DNA from: JBEVOS01 sp044226655
GTDB taxonomy: Bacteria; Pseudomonadota; Alphaproteobacteria; Caulobacterales; Aquidulcibacteraceae
Reading direction: 5' to 3'
NCBI GenBank assembly: GCA_044226655.1
Contig: JBGAGO010000001.1
Span: 1,240,001-1,304,000 of the forward strand
DNA length: 64,000 nt
Part shown: piece after piece, positions 1 through 10,956 of the stretch
How positions within the stretch are numbered: the stretch's first letter is position 1
Layout of the letters: each line of letters opens with the position of its first letter
Made by a program: the position numbers and the translations under genes
Notes under the pieces: model-generated
The model's database searches: none
The model's input: only the letters and a program-made list of their open reading frames with translations
What the model was told of the DNA's origin: nothing

Positions 1-1
1 C

Positions 2-245
2 GCCGTCGCGGCGCATCCGAATGCGGGCCTGCCCAACGCGATGGGCGGCTATGACGAGACGCCGCATTCAATGGAGGCGCATTACGCCGAATGGGCGCGC
101 GCGGGCCTCGTCAACATCCTCGGCGGCTGCTGTGGCACCACGCCCGATCACATCGCACATCTCGCGCACGCCGTCGAAGGCGTCGCGCCGCGCATCTTCG
201 CGCCGCACGAAAAGAAGCTGCGCCTCGCAGGATTGGAGCCGTTCA

Positions 246-259
<14 letters not shown>
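2..259 (+). CDS. metH: Methionine synthase, homocysteine-binding subunit (3' part only)
   Basis: This is the C-terminal end of a homocysteine S-methyltransferase domain whose 5' part lies outside the window. The reading frame is open from base 2 and carries HPNAGLPN followed by GGCCGTTPDHI, the zinc-binding Cys-Cys motif that activates homocysteine thiolate in MetH and betaine-homocysteine methyltransferases. The protein stops at 257-259, just after this domain, so the methionine synthase is encoded by two genes. The next gene begins at 246, inside this one, in another frame (14-base overlap), which implies translational coupling. Whether metF lies upstream, as is common, cannot be seen. Family identification is secure; the full length is unknown. 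Confidence 0.9.
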
Positions 260-2921
<2,662 letters not shown>

Positions 2922-2961
2922 GCGCTGGCCTCGGCCGGCGACTCGCGGAAGGGTCGCCGCG

Positions 2962-3261
2962 ATGGCGAGCGTCCGCGTGTTCCTGGCTGCCTTGGCGTTC
3001 ACGGCGCTCTCCTTCGTCGTTGGCGTGATGGGCGATCTCACCGTGATCGCGCAGGCCGCCGCGCCGCCCAGCGTGCACGCCGCCATTCCGCCGCCGCCCG
3101 CCTTCGCGGCCGGGCCTCTCATTCACGCCGAACGCCTCGGCCGCGTGCGAATCGCTTCGCTCGACGACGCGCCAAACGCACTCCCCATGCCGCTTCTCCG
3201 CCTGAAGGACGAGCCGACGGTGACCGCGAAACAGCCGTCCAAGCACGCCCAGGATGCTTAA
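2962..3261 (+). CDS. Small exported or membrane-anchored protein, unknown
   Basis: This 99-residue protein has a hydrophobic N-terminus (residues 3-32, VRVFLAALAFTALSFVVGVMG) that could be a signal peptide or a single membrane anchor. An Ala/Pro-rich stretch follows, then a polar tail. I recognise no domain. Its start is supported by GGAAGGG at 2947-2953, eight bases before the ATG. It follows metH by 40 bases in the same direction and could be read through from it, but nothing links it to methionine synthesis. It might be spurious, although the ribosome-binding site and signal-like N-terminus argue for a real gene. Confidence 0.5.
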   Translation: MASVRVFLAALAFTALSFVVGVMGDLTVIAQAAAPPSVHAAIPPPPAFAAGPLIHAERLGRVRIASLDDAPNALPMPLLRLKDEPTVTAKQPSKHAQDA

Positions 3262-3346
3262 CTGCGGCTTTGGCGCCACAGTGCTGTGAGATGGCCGCTA
3301 CGCCGCCAAACTATCGCCCAGGTCCAACCGCCAAGTCCGGCCACGA

Positions 3347-4081
3347 ATGGTTGGCCCCTTTCCTCTGCGCGTAACGGGCGCGGTCGCGGCGGCGCTCGCT
3401 TTGGCGCCGATCCCGCCGGCTGCGGCGCAGTCGGGCGGCTACGGCATTTTGCGCGAGGCCCCGTCCGCCACCGAATACGCCACGCCGGACGGCGAGGTGC
3501 GCTTCGTGCTCGACCGGCGCACCGGCGGCCGCGCGGCCCTGGTGCGCTTCCAGGGCGATCCCGAGGTTCACGTGCTTGTGCCCCGCATGGGCCGCGACGG
3601 CGATGAGATTTACACCAACGCCAGCGGCACCATCGTGCTGCGCATCACCAGCCATGGCGGCGTCGTGGTCTACACCCAGCGCCATCCCGATGGCGCGCCC
3701 GCGGCGGAGGGCGACGCCGCCCAGCCTCTGCGCCCGGACTCGCCGCCGCCGAACGTCTACGCCGCGCGCATGCGCGAATTGCAGGTCGCCGCGCAGCGCC
3801 GCCTGGGACGGCCCGTCGCGTTCGTCGCGCCGGCCGCGCCGCCGGAAGGCTCGTCCGGCGTGGTGCTCGATGCGGCGGCGCGCGCGACCGATGGCATCGC
3901 CGTGCCGCAGAGCGCCGCGATCCGGCGGATCCTCTTCGTGCTGGGCCCGCAGCCCGCCGTCGCCGTGCGCGGCGATACGCTGATCATCCAGATCGCGCCG
4001 GGCCTCGGCTATGCCGGGCGCCCGTCCTCCGCCGCGATCCGCACCGTCGTGCAGCGCTCCGCGCAAGGCCCGGAGCAATAG
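3347..4081 (+). CDS. Exported protein, DUF4908-like
   Basis: This 244-residue protein begins with a typical Sec signal peptide (VAAALALAPIPPAAAQS, cleavage near residue 28). The mature part has an N-terminal beta-rich region (VRFVLDRRTGGRAALVRFQGDPEVHVL), a Pro-rich spacer near residue 130 and a C-terminal region of beta segments. The arrangement recalls the DUF4908 family of caulobacterial periplasmic proteins, but that match is from memory. No catalytic motif is visible. It is convergent with the cupin gene, three bases away. The gene is almost certainly real (signal peptide, codon bias), with no function I can assign. Confidence 0.75.
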   Translation: MVGPFPLRVTGAVAAALALAPIPPAAAQSGGYGILREAPSATEYATPDGEVRFVLDRRTGGRAALVRFQGDPEVHVLVPRMGRDGDEIYTNASGTIVLRITSHGGVVVYTQRHPDGAPAAEGDAAQPLRPDSPPPNVYAARMRELQVAAQRRLGRPVAFVAPAAPPEGSSGVVLDAAARATDGIAVPQSAAIRRILFVLGPQPAVAVRGDTLIIQIAPGLGYAGRPSSAAIRTVVQRSAQGPEQ

Positions 4082-4084
4082 GCG

Positions 4085-4498
4085 CTAGCGCGTCGGCGAC
4101 CAATCCGCCGGCGCAAGTTCAAAGCCTTCGAACTGAAAGCCCGGCGCCACCACGCAGGAGACGAGCGTCCAGGCGCCGAGCGAACGCGCCGCTTGCCAGG
4201 CGCGCGCGGGCACGATCGCTTGCGGCCGCTGGCCGGCGAGAATGTCGGCGCCGAGCGTCAGCGTCTCGCCGTCGATGGACAGGTCGAGCGGCGCGCCCGC
4301 GTGCCAGAGCCAAATCTCCGTCGCATCGACGCGGTGCCAGTGCGAGCGCTCGCCCGCGCGCAGCAGGAAATAGATCGCCGTGCAGCGCGCCCGCCCATCC
4401 GGGCCGTCGGCGTCGCGAAACGTCTCCGCGTAACGGCCGCCTTCCGGATGGGGTTTGAGCCCGAGCGCCGCGATCAGCGCGTCGGCCGCGTCGCTCAT
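4085..4498 (-). CDS. Cupin-fold protein (cupin_5 / DUF985 family)
   Basis: This 137-residue protein resembles the cupin_5 (DUF985) family: LKPHPEGGRYAETFR near the start, then AIYFLLRAGERSHWHRVDATEIWLWHAG with cupin His/Glu ligands, and GAWTLVSCVVAPGFQFEGFELA at the end, all family signatures. Members are small single-domain beta-barrels; the substrate is unknown. I place the start at the ATG at 4498, which overlaps the gloB stop in an ATGA arrangement, instead of an upstream in-frame codon at 4543 that lies inside gloB. The overlap means co-translation with gloB. A sugar or aldehyde-linked role is possible from context only. Confidence 0.85.
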   Translation of the reverse strand: MSDAADALIAALGLKPHPEGGRYAETFRDADGPDGRARCTAIYFLLRAGERSHWHRVDATEIWLWHAGAPLDLSIDGETLTLGADILAGQRPQAIVPARAWQAARSLGAWTLVSCVVAPGFQFEGFELAPADWSPTR

Positions 4499-5256
4499 TT
4501 GAAATTGTCTTTCATGCGTCGGATTTCGTGGAAGGCTTCCCAATCGGCCGCCGTGGCCATGCCGAGCGCGCCTTTGAGCGCGGGCGCGCGCAGGAACGGG
4601 TTGGTCTCCTTCTCACGGCGTAGCACGGTCGGCACGGTCGGCTTGCCTTCGGCGCGCAGCGCGGCGACTTCCGCCGCGCGCGCCTTGAGCGCGGCATTGC
4701 TTCCATCGACATGCAGCGCGAAGCGCGCATTGGATTGCGTATATTCGTGCGCGCAATAGAGCGTGGTGTCATCCGGCAGCGCGGCGAGCTTTTGCAGGCT
4801 GGTCCAGAACTGTTCCGGCTTGCCCTCGAACATGCGCCCGCAGCCCATCGCGAACAGCGTATCGCCGACGAACGCGATGTGATCGCCGTCGAGCACATAG
4901 GCGACGTGGCCGAGCGTATGCCCGCCGACATTGAGCACACGCGCGGTGTGCGCCCCCAGGCTGACGCTGTCGCCCTCATCGACGACGCGGTCGGGCTTGT
5001 GGCCGATGCGCTCGACCTCGGCGGGGCCGATCACAATGCAGCCGGTCTTGGCCTTGATCTCGGCATTGCCGCCAGCGTGATCGGCGTGCCAATGCGTGTT
5101 CCAGATTTGCGTGATGCGCCAGCCCTTCGCCTCGGCTTCGGCGAGAATGCGCGCGGCCTCCGGCGTGTCGATGCACGCGGTTTCCCCGCTCGCGTCGTCG
5201 TGCAGGAGAAAGCCGTAATTGTCGTCGAGGCAGGGGAATTGATGGACTTGAAGCAT
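4495..5256 (-). CDS. gloB: Hydroxyacylglutathione hydrolase (glyoxalase II)
   Basis: This metallo-beta-lactamase-fold enzyme of 253 residues hydrolyses S-D-lactoylglutathione to glutathione and D-lactate, the second step of methylglyoxal detoxification. The metal motif THWHADH lies at residues 54-60 (His55, His57, Asp59, His60). Further ligands sit in GGHTLGHVAY, FVGDTLFAMGCGRMFEG and CAHEYTQSN, which is specific for glyoxalase II. The C-terminal substrate-binding domain ends FHEIRRMKDNFK, typical of the family. Length is normal. It is divergent from a methyltransferase gene 50 bases away and overlaps the cupin gene by four bases. Confidence 0.95.
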   Translation of the reverse strand: MLQVHQFPCLDDNYGFLLHDDASGETACIDTPEAARILAEAEAKGWRITQIWNTHWHADHAGGNAEIKAKTGCIVIGPAEVERIGHKPDRVVDEGDSVSLGAHTARVLNVGGHTLGHVAYVLDGDHIAFVGDTLFAMGCGRMFEGKPEQFWTSLQKLAALPDDTTLYCAHEYTQSNARFALHVDGSNAALKARAAEVAALRAEGKPTVPTVLRREKETNPFLRAPALKGALGMATAADWEAFHEIRRMKDNFK

Positions 5257-5306
5257 GACGCATCTTACCTGCGATCGCGCATGATTGCACCCTGGGCTCC
5301 CAGCTG

Positions 5307-6035
5307 ATGCGCGTCGATGTTCTGGCCCTGCAGCGCTTCTACGCGTCGCCCCCGGGCGAGGCTGCGCAGCGCATGATCGCGCGCCGGCTCAAGGCGCTGT
5401 GGCCGGATGCGCATGGCCTTGATCTCCTCGGCCTCGGCTATGCGACGCCTTATCTCGACATGTACCGCGCCGATGCGCGCCGTGCGATCGCGGCCATGCC
5501 GGCCGCGCAAGGCGCCGAGCGCTGGCCTCATGATGAGCCGGGCCTCACCGCGCTGGTCGATGAAACGCGCCTGCCGTTCATGGATTCGCTGTTCGACCGG
5601 GTGATCCTCGCGCACGCGCTGGAGGAATCGGAAGCGCCCAACCGGCTGCTGCGCGAGATCTGGCGCGTGATGGCGCCGGAAGGGCGCTTGGTGGTCGTCG
5701 TCGCCAATCGCTGGAGCCTGTGGGCGCAGGCCGAGCAGACGCCTTTCGGCTATGGCCGGCCCTATTCGCGCCGGCAGGCCTCGGCGCTGCTCTCCGATTG
5801 CCTGTTCGAGCCGATCGCGTCCGCGCGCGCGCTTTATGCGCCGCCGATCGGCCCGCTGCTCAAGATCGCCGATGCGCTGGAGCCGGTGGGCGAGATCGCA
5901 TGGCGCGCCTTCGGCGGCGTGGTGATGATGGAGGCGGTGAAGCGGCTCTACGCGGAGCCGCGCGCGCCAGGAAGCAAAGTGCTGCTCGCGCGCGCGCCCG
6001 CACGCGCTGGCGACCGCTCAGAAATCCGTCGCTAG
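5307..6035 (+). CDS. SAM-dependent methyltransferase (Methyltransf_11 type)
   Basis: This 242-residue class I methyltransferase-like protein has a Rossmann region LDLLGLGYATPYLD (motif I is divergent, without the usual GxGxG), then FDRVILAHALEESEAPNRLLREIWRVMAPEGRLVVVVANRWSLW, the motif II/III region of this family. The substrate is unknown. Homologues divergent from gloB are common in alphaproteobacteria, as far as I recall, so the pairing looks old. The ATG at 5307 is 50 bases from the gloB start, leaving a short shared promoter region. Its last 18 bases overlap the 3' end of the convergent TonB receptor gene. Confidence 0.8.
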   Translation: MRVDVLALQRFYASPPGEAAQRMIARRLKALWPDAHGLDLLGLGYATPYLDMYRADARRAIAAMPAAQGAERWPHDEPGLTALVDETRLPFMDSLFDRVILAHALEESEAPNRLLREIWRVMAPEGRLVVVVANRWSLWAQAEQTPFGYGRPYSRRQASALLSDCLFEPIASARALYAPPIGPLLKIADALEPVGEIAWRAFGGVVMMEAVKRLYAEPRAPGSKVLLARAPARAGDRSEIRR

Positions 6036-7958
6036 GCTGATGTGGAAGCCGCGCGGATTGTTCACGTAGAGCGCGCCCGACGGCATCACCTGCCATGCGA
6101 ATTCATCGGTCACATTGGTCACTTGCGCGCGCAGCGTGGAAGCATGGCCGAACGCGCTGAAGCGATAGCGCAGGCCGAGATCGAGCGTGGTCAGCGCTTC
6201 GGTCTCCAGCTGTTCGCCGCCGAGCGCGGCGAACATGCGCGATGTCGCTGCGCGCGGGCCGGAATAGGCGAGCGCTGCATCGATCGACAGCCCGTCGATC
6301 CAGCGTGTGCGATAATCGAGATTGAGCCGCGCCGTCGCTTTCGCCTGACTCACCGGGCGCGGCCCGATCTGGCCGCTGGCCACGGCTTCGCCTTCCACGG
6401 TCGGATCCATCAGCACCGCGCCGCCGACGATGTTGAGCCGCTCGCCGATGCGGCCCGACAGCGAAAGCTCCACCCCGCGATGAAGCTCATCGCCCAATTG
6501 CCGGAACACGTTCGACGGATCGAGATTGAAATAGGGCTTCTGTACTTCGAAATAGCCCATCACGAAGCGCAGGCGCGGCGTGATCGCGTAGCGCAGGCCG
6601 ATCTCGCGCTGCTCGGTGCGGATCGCGGGCGGCGTTTCATAGGCGTTCGCCGCCACATCGGGCGCGATCGGGCTTTCCTCCAAGCCGCGCGTGAAGCTGG
6701 CATAGAAGGCGAGGCGCTGTGTCGGCGTCAGCGCCAGAGAGATCGTCGGGAAGATCGGCGTATCTGTGGTGATCTCGGCCGTCGCGAACGGCGGCGTGAC
6801 CGTTTTCTCGTAGTCGACGCGCTGCAGGCCGAGGCTGACTTCGCCCACGCCGCGCCATGCCAGCTGATAGCCTAGGCCGATCGCGGTCTGACGCACTTCG
6901 TCAAACGATGAACCGCCATAGGCCCAGACGGGCTGGCTGAGATAGATGCGCTGGCCGATCTGCGCCGGCCCCAGATTGCGCACCGAGGCGCCGCCGAAAT
7001 TGCGCCGCGCATCGCGCCCGCGGAACGACGCCATGTAGCTGTGGCGGAAATGGTCGCTCGAAAAAACGCCCGTCAGCCGCGCTTCGCCGCTCAAGGCGCG
7101 CTGCTCGTTCGGCGGTTCGTTGACGAAGCGATGCACATTGGCGAGGCCGTTCGCATCGGTCTGCAGATAGAGATCGGAGATCGGGCCTTCGGTGTCGTTG
7201 TTGTGCCGGTAGAGGCCGGCATTGAGCGTCCAATGCTCCCCGAAGCGATGGCGCCCGACAAAGCCGTAGGATTCGATCGCGCCATCCGCGCCCGACCAAT
7301 CCTGCGCGAAGCCGATGGCGCGAATATGCGGCGGTAGGAACGGGCCATTGGTGATCACGAAGGGATAGGGCTTGTCGTCCAGCCGCTCGCCATAGCCATA
7401 GAACGCCATCAGCTCCGAGCCGTCGCGCGGGCGCCAGCGCGACACGATGCCCGCGCCCCAGGGATAGACGCTGTCCTCCGGAATGAATTCCTCGACGCGG
7501 TAGAACGCGCCCATCGACACGCCGAGGCGATGGGGAATGAGCGTCTTCTCGGCGTCGAGTTCGATCGAATAGGCGTCGTTCGGGCCGATATCGACGAAGG
7601 TGGAAAAGGCGTCGCGATCGCGGATCGGGCGCAAGGCGTAGTCGACGATGCCGGTCGGCGCGGGAAAGGCGTAGCCCTGCGCCGTCAGCCCCACGCGGAT
7701 CGTCTGGGTCGACACCAGCCGCGAGGGCACGTTCGAGCGCATGTCGAAATAGAGCCCTTCCAGGCGCACATTGCCGGCCTGGATCGGGCTGAAGCCGCGC
7801 ACGTCCGCTTGATTGTAGAGGCCGATCTTTTCATTGCCGATCGAGGCGCCGAACGCGTCGTCGGCGGCGCGCACGATGTTTTCATCGGCGCGCTGCGCGA
7901 AAGCTGGCGCGGCCAGCGCAAACGCCGCCGCGGAGAGCGCCAAGGCCCGCCTTCCCAT
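6018..7958 (-). CDS. TonB-dependent receptor-like outer membrane protein
   Basis: This 646-residue outer-membrane protein has a signal peptide (LALSAAAFALAAPAFAQ), a short plug domain (NVRLEGLYFDMRSNVPSRLV; ending GIVDYALRPIRDRDAF) and a beta-barrel of alternating strands that finishes in the terminal Phe expected for BAM-assembled barrels. The C-terminal strands (ATLRAQVTNVTDEFAW, GALYVNNPRGFHISLATDF) match siderophore-type receptors. No clear TonB box follows the signal peptide and the plug is shorter than usual, so this may be a divergent receptor or a non-siderophore importer. The substrate cannot be told. It is a single gene with 62 bases to the response regulator. Confidence 0.8.
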   Translation of the reverse strand: MGRRALALSAAAFALAAPAFAQRADENIVRAADDAFGASIGNEKIGLYNQADVRGFSPIQAGNVRLEGLYFDMRSNVPSRLVSTQTIRVGLTAQGYAFPAPTGIVDYALRPIRDRDAFSTFVDIGPNDAYSIELDAEKTLIPHRLGVSMGAFYRVEEFIPEDSVYPWGAGIVSRWRPRDGSELMAFYGYGERLDDKPYPFVITNGPFLPPHIRAIGFAQDWSGADGAIESYGFVGRHRFGEHWTLNAGLYRHNNDTEGPISDLYLQTDANGLANVHRFVNEPPNEQRALSGEARLTGVFSSDHFRHSYMASFRGRDARRNFGGASVRNLGPAQIGQRIYLSQPVWAYGGSSFDEVRQTAIGLGYQLAWRGVGEVSLGLQRVDYEKTVTPPFATAEITTDTPIFPTISLALTPTQRLAFYASFTRGLEESPIAPDVAANAYETPPAIRTEQREIGLRYAITPRLRFVMGYFEVQKPYFNLDPSNVFRQLGDELHRGVELSLSGRIGERLNIVGGAVLMDPTVEGEAVASGQIGPRPVSQAKATARLNLDYRTRWIDGLSIDAALAYSGPRAATSRMFAALGGEQLETEALTTLDLGLRYRFSAFGHASTLRAQVTNVTDEFAWQVMPSGALYVNNPRGFHISLATDF

Positions 7959-8020
7959 CCCCCGGTTTCCTTCCCGACATTATATTTTTCGGAAAGGCTG
8001 CCTGTTCGGGCGGGGCTTGT

Positions 8021-8911
8021 CTAGGCGGCGGTTTGCGTGCGGCCGAGCTTCTTGTCGACCACGGCGTGGAGCCCGGCGACGAGCCGCAAGCGCTCGGCAT
8101 GCTCGCCCGCGCCCAGCGCGCAGAGCTTTTGCATGGCGTCGAGATGGGTGGTGAGGACTTCGTGATCGAAGCCGCCGCTGGCGCCGATGGCGGTGATGTA
8201 GCGGCCGAGCGAACGCGTGGCTTCCGTCATGCGTTCATCGCGCACCTCGTCGGCCAATTCCTCGGCCTCGACCACGGCGAGATAGGTTTGATGCACTTGG
8301 CTGCGGTCGCCGAACGCGATGCGGCGCGCGCGCGCGTCGATCTTGGCGACGGCCTGGCGCATGAGGTCGCGATTGGTCTCGGCTTCCCACGGCGCTTCAC
8401 CCGGCGCTTCCAGCGGATCGCAGAACCGGCGCATCGGGCCGTCATAATCTTCCAGCATGCGCCGGCGCCGGCAGGGCCCGACATAGCTCACGCTGTCGAT
8501 GAAGCGGCGCGGGCGCAGCAGCACCGCTTCCACGCGCGCGAGCAGCGCCGCCGCCGTGAATGGGCGCACCAGCATTTCATCGACGCCGCTGGCGCGCGCC
8601 GCTTCGAGAAATTTCGTGGTCGCCGTCGAGGTGGCGACGATGATGGACATGTTGCGTTTGGCGCCGGCATAGCCCGCGCGGATCTTGCGCGTGAATTCGA
8701 GGCCGGAAACGCCGGGCAGGCGCGAATTGGCGATCACGATCTGCGGGGCGAATTCGATCGTCATCTGCATCATCTCCGCGCCGTCCTTGGCGCACAGAAG
8801 ATTGTCGAGGCCTGCGCCGCGAAGAATTTCGGTGACGATGTTGCGATTGAAGGCGTTCTCATCGGCGATGAGAATGCGCGTGCGTCGATAATTGTCGTTC
8901 TGAGTCTTCAT
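8021..8911 (-). CDS. Response regulator-like protein with degenerate receiver
   Basis: This 296-residue protein has an N-terminal receiver fold (residues 11-130: ILIADENAFNRNIVTEILRGAG, QIVIANSRLPGVSG, SIIVATSTATT, MLVRPFT). The site that would hold the phospho-acceptor Asp is Asn62 and the usual Lys before Pro is Arg116; the acidic pair Asp17-Glu18 and Thr95 region remain. It therefore probably does not accept phosphate. The C-terminal half (about 150-296) is helical, with no DNA-binding or enzymatic motif that I recognise. It may act through protein contacts. No histidine kinase is adjacent. A receiver fold is clear; function is unknown. Confidence 0.8.
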   Translation of the reverse strand: MKTQNDNYRRTRILIADENAFNRNIVTEILRGAGLDNLLCAKDGAEMMQMTIEFAPQIVIANSRLPGVSGLEFTRKIRAGYAGAKRNMSIIVATSTATTKFLEAARASGVDEMLVRPFTAAALLARVEAVLLRPRRFIDSVSYVGPCRRRRMLEDYDGPMRRFCDPLEAPGEAPWEAETNRDLMRQAVAKIDARARRIAFGDRSQVHQTYLAVVEAEELADEVRDERMTEATRSLGRYITAIGASGGFDHEVLTTHLDAMQKLCALGAGEHAERLRLVAGLHAVVDKKLGRTQTAA

Positions 8912-9016
8912 CGCCCTTCGCCCGCCATAGCGAGCGGCGCTTATAGCCTATCGGCGTTAAGCTCCGTTGAATGGGTGGCGCGCGAAGCTGTGCCGAATTG
9001 GGTCACATCGCGCCGT

Positions 9017-9670
9017 TCAGCTGCGCGCGAGCAGGAAAACCGCTTCTTCCGCAAACCAATTGGCGCGCCAGAGCGAGGTCGCAAACGGGGCGCCGGGCGC
9101 CCCGTTGGAGAGCGGCACCGCCCGCTCGATATCGAGATGGAGATCGCGCGCCAGCTCGGCGAAATCGCGGATCGTGCACAGATGCAGGTTTTCCGTATCG
9201 CACCAGCGCGAGGGCAGCGCCTGCGTGTTCGGCATGCGCCCGCCCGTGAGCAATTGCGCGCGCACGCGCCAATGGCCGAAATTCGGCAGCGAGACGATGG
9301 CGCGCTCGCCGATGCGCACCAGCTCCTGCAGCACGTCGCGCGGATGATGCACGGCCTGGATCGTCTTGGAGAGGATGACGTAGTCGAACGAATTGTCTGG
9401 ATAGTCCGCGAGGTCGCGGTCGGCGTCGCCCTGTACGACGGAAAGGCCCTTGCCCACGCAGGCGTTCACGCCGTCCTGGCTCAATTCCATGCCGCGCGCA
9501 CGCACGCCGCTGCGCCGCTGCAGAAGCTGCAGAAGGTCGCCATCGCCGCAACCGACATCGAGCACGCGCGCGCCTTCACGCACCATGCCGAGGATGACTT
9601 CGTAATCGCTGCGCAGCGGTCCGCGCGCGGGTGCACCGAGCGTTTCGCTGGCGTCGAGCGTAAGGGTCAT
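9017..9670 (-). CDS. metW: Methionine biosynthesis protein MetW
   Basis: This 217-residue SAM-binding methyltransferase-fold protein of the MetW family is required with MetX for homoserine acetylation in several proteobacteria. The SAM motif is VLDVGCGDGDLLQLL around residue 37. MetW signatures follow: GMELSQDGVNACVGKGLSVVQGD, FDYVILSKTIQAVHHP, SLPNFGHWRVRAQLLTGGRMP and WCDTENLHLCTIRDF. Its start overlaps the metX stop by four bases (ATGA), so the two are translationally coupled. It may also help match methionine output to SAM level; that role is known only for some relatives. Confidence 0.93.
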   Translation of the reverse strand: MTLTLDASETLGAPARGPLRSDYEVILGMVREGARVLDVGCGDGDLLQLLQRRSGVRARGMELSQDGVNACVGKGLSVVQGDADRDLADYPDNSFDYVILSKTIQAVHHPRDVLQELVRIGERAIVSLPNFGHWRVRAQLLTGGRMPNTQALPSRWCDTENLHLCTIRDFAELARDLHLDIERAVPLSNGAPGAPFATSLWRANWFAEEAVFLLARS

Positions 9671-10839
9671 GGCGATCCCGGCAAAGCGAGCCCGCGGGCA
9701 TCGGCGGCGCTGTCGATGAAGCCGGTGAGGGCGCGTTCGAATGCCGGCTCTTCCAGCAGAAACGCGTCATGGCCCTTATCGGTCTGCACCTCGACATAGG
9801 AGGCTTCCGCGCCCGCCGCGATCAGCGCGCGCACGATCGTGCGGTTGTCTTCGGGCGGATAATGCCAATCGCTCGAGAAGCCGAACACGCAGAACCGCGC
9901 CGGACAATCCTTGAACGCCTGCGGCAGCGAGCCGCCGAAATCCGCGGCGAGGTCGAAATAGTCGATGGCGCGCGTGATGTAGAGATAGGAATTGGCGTCG
10001 AAGCGGTCGACGAAGCTTTGCCCCTGATGGCGCAGATAGCTCTCGACCTGAAAATCCGCGTCGAAGCCGAACGAGAAATTGTCCCGGCCCTGCAGCGCGC
10101 GGTCGAATTTGCGGCGCAGCGCCGTGTCGGAAAGATAGGTGATGTGCGCGGCCATGCGCGCCACGGCGAGTCCCTTCGACGGGCGCACGCCGTCGGCCAG
10201 ATAATCGCCGCCGCGCCAATCGGGATCGGCCATGATGGCTTGGCGGCCCACTTCGTAAAACGCGATGTTCTGCGCCGAATGGCGCGCCGCCGTGGCGATC
10301 GCCGCGCACGCGAACACGCGCTTGGGATAGGCGCTCGCCCATTGCAGCGCCTGCATGCCGCCGATCGAGCCGCCGATCACGAGGAAGAGCGAAGGGATCT
10401 CCAATTGCTCGATCAGCATCGCCTGCGCGCGCACCATGTCCGCGACAGTGATGACGGGAAAACGCAGGCCATAGGGCTTGCCGTCGGGCGCGGGCGACGC
10501 CGGCCCTGTCGAGCCCATGCAGCCGCCCAGCACATTGGCACAGATCACGTAGAACCGGTTGGTGTCGATTGGCCGTCCCGGCCCCACCACGCGCGGCCAC
10601 CAGGCCGGCCGCCCGGTCATCGGGTTGGGGCCGGCCACGAATTGATCGAGCGTCAGCGCATGGCAGATCAGCACCGCATTGGATTTGTCGGCGTTGAGCT
10701 GGCCATAGGTTTCGAACGCGATTTGAAGCGGCGCGATGTGGCCGCCGGAAGACAGCTGCAAAGGCTCGTCGAACACAAGCGTGCGCACGCCGCCCGCTTG
10801 GGCGAAGCGCCCACCTTCCTTTGTCGCTGCAAGACTCAT
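9667..10839 (-). CDS. metX: Homoserine O-acetyltransferase (MetX)
   Basis: This alpha/beta-hydrolase-fold acyltransferase of 390 residues activates homoserine for methionine synthesis by acylation. The nucleophile elbow is GGSIGGMQ with Ser158; the Asp is in FSSDWHYPPEDN and the His in DKGHDAFLLE near the C-terminus. Other family marks are CHALTLDQFVAGPNP and NVLGGCMGSTGPASP. Acetyl versus succinyl use cannot be settled from sequence alone. I start it at the ATG at 10839 (MSLAATKEGG), because the frame upstream lies antisense to the chorismate mutase gene. MetW follows with an ATGA overlap. The 117 bases upstream form a divergent promoter region. Confidence 0.93.
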   Translation of the reverse strand: MSLAATKEGGRFAQAGGVRTLVFDEPLQLSSGGHIAPLQIAFETYGQLNADKSNAVLICHALTLDQFVAGPNPMTGRPAWWPRVVGPGRPIDTNRFYVICANVLGGCMGSTGPASPAPDGKPYGLRFPVITVADMVRAQAMLIEQLEIPSLFLVIGGSIGGMQALQWASAYPKRVFACAAIATAARHSAQNIAFYEVGRQAIMADPDWRGGDYLADGVRPSKGLAVARMAAHITYLSDTALRRKFDRALQGRDNFSFGFDADFQVESYLRHQGQSFVDRFDANSYLYITRAIDYFDLAADFGGSLPQAFKDCPARFCVFGFSSDWHYPPEDNRTIVRALIAAGAEASYVEVQTDKGHDAFLLEEPAFERALTGFIDSAADARGLALPGSP

Positions 10840-10898
10840 GGGCGGCTTATAGACCGCGCCGCCGCCAGCCCCAAAATCCGCGAAAAGCAGAGGCCCGC

Positions 10899-10926
10899 CG
10901 CCAAGCCTGTGACGCGCGCCTTGGCG
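10899..10926. promoter_or_regulatory. Inverted repeat in the metX / chorismate mutase divergent promoter
   Basis: CGCCAAG at 10899-10905 is repeated in inverse orientation as CTTGGCG at 10920-10926, with a 14-base spacer, midway between two divergently transcribed amino-acid genes. It could be an operator or an RNA hairpin. I looked for a SAM-II riboswitch in the metX leader and saw none of its conserved bases. Confidence 0.25.
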
Positions 10927-10956
10927 TCGGCGGCAAATCGCCGATAAGGTTTTGTC

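Noticed and set aside
8033..9799. Plus-strand frame of 588 codons opposite the response regulator and metW
   Set aside because: It spans two real minus-strand genes and has only low-complexity sequence.
9769..10947. Plus-strand frame opposite metX (392 codons)
   Set aside because: Antisense of metX; no start signal and Arg/His-rich translation.
10840..10956. SAM-II riboswitch in front of metX
   Set aside because: The conserved loop and pseudoknot bases are not present; only a DNA-level palindrome is seen.
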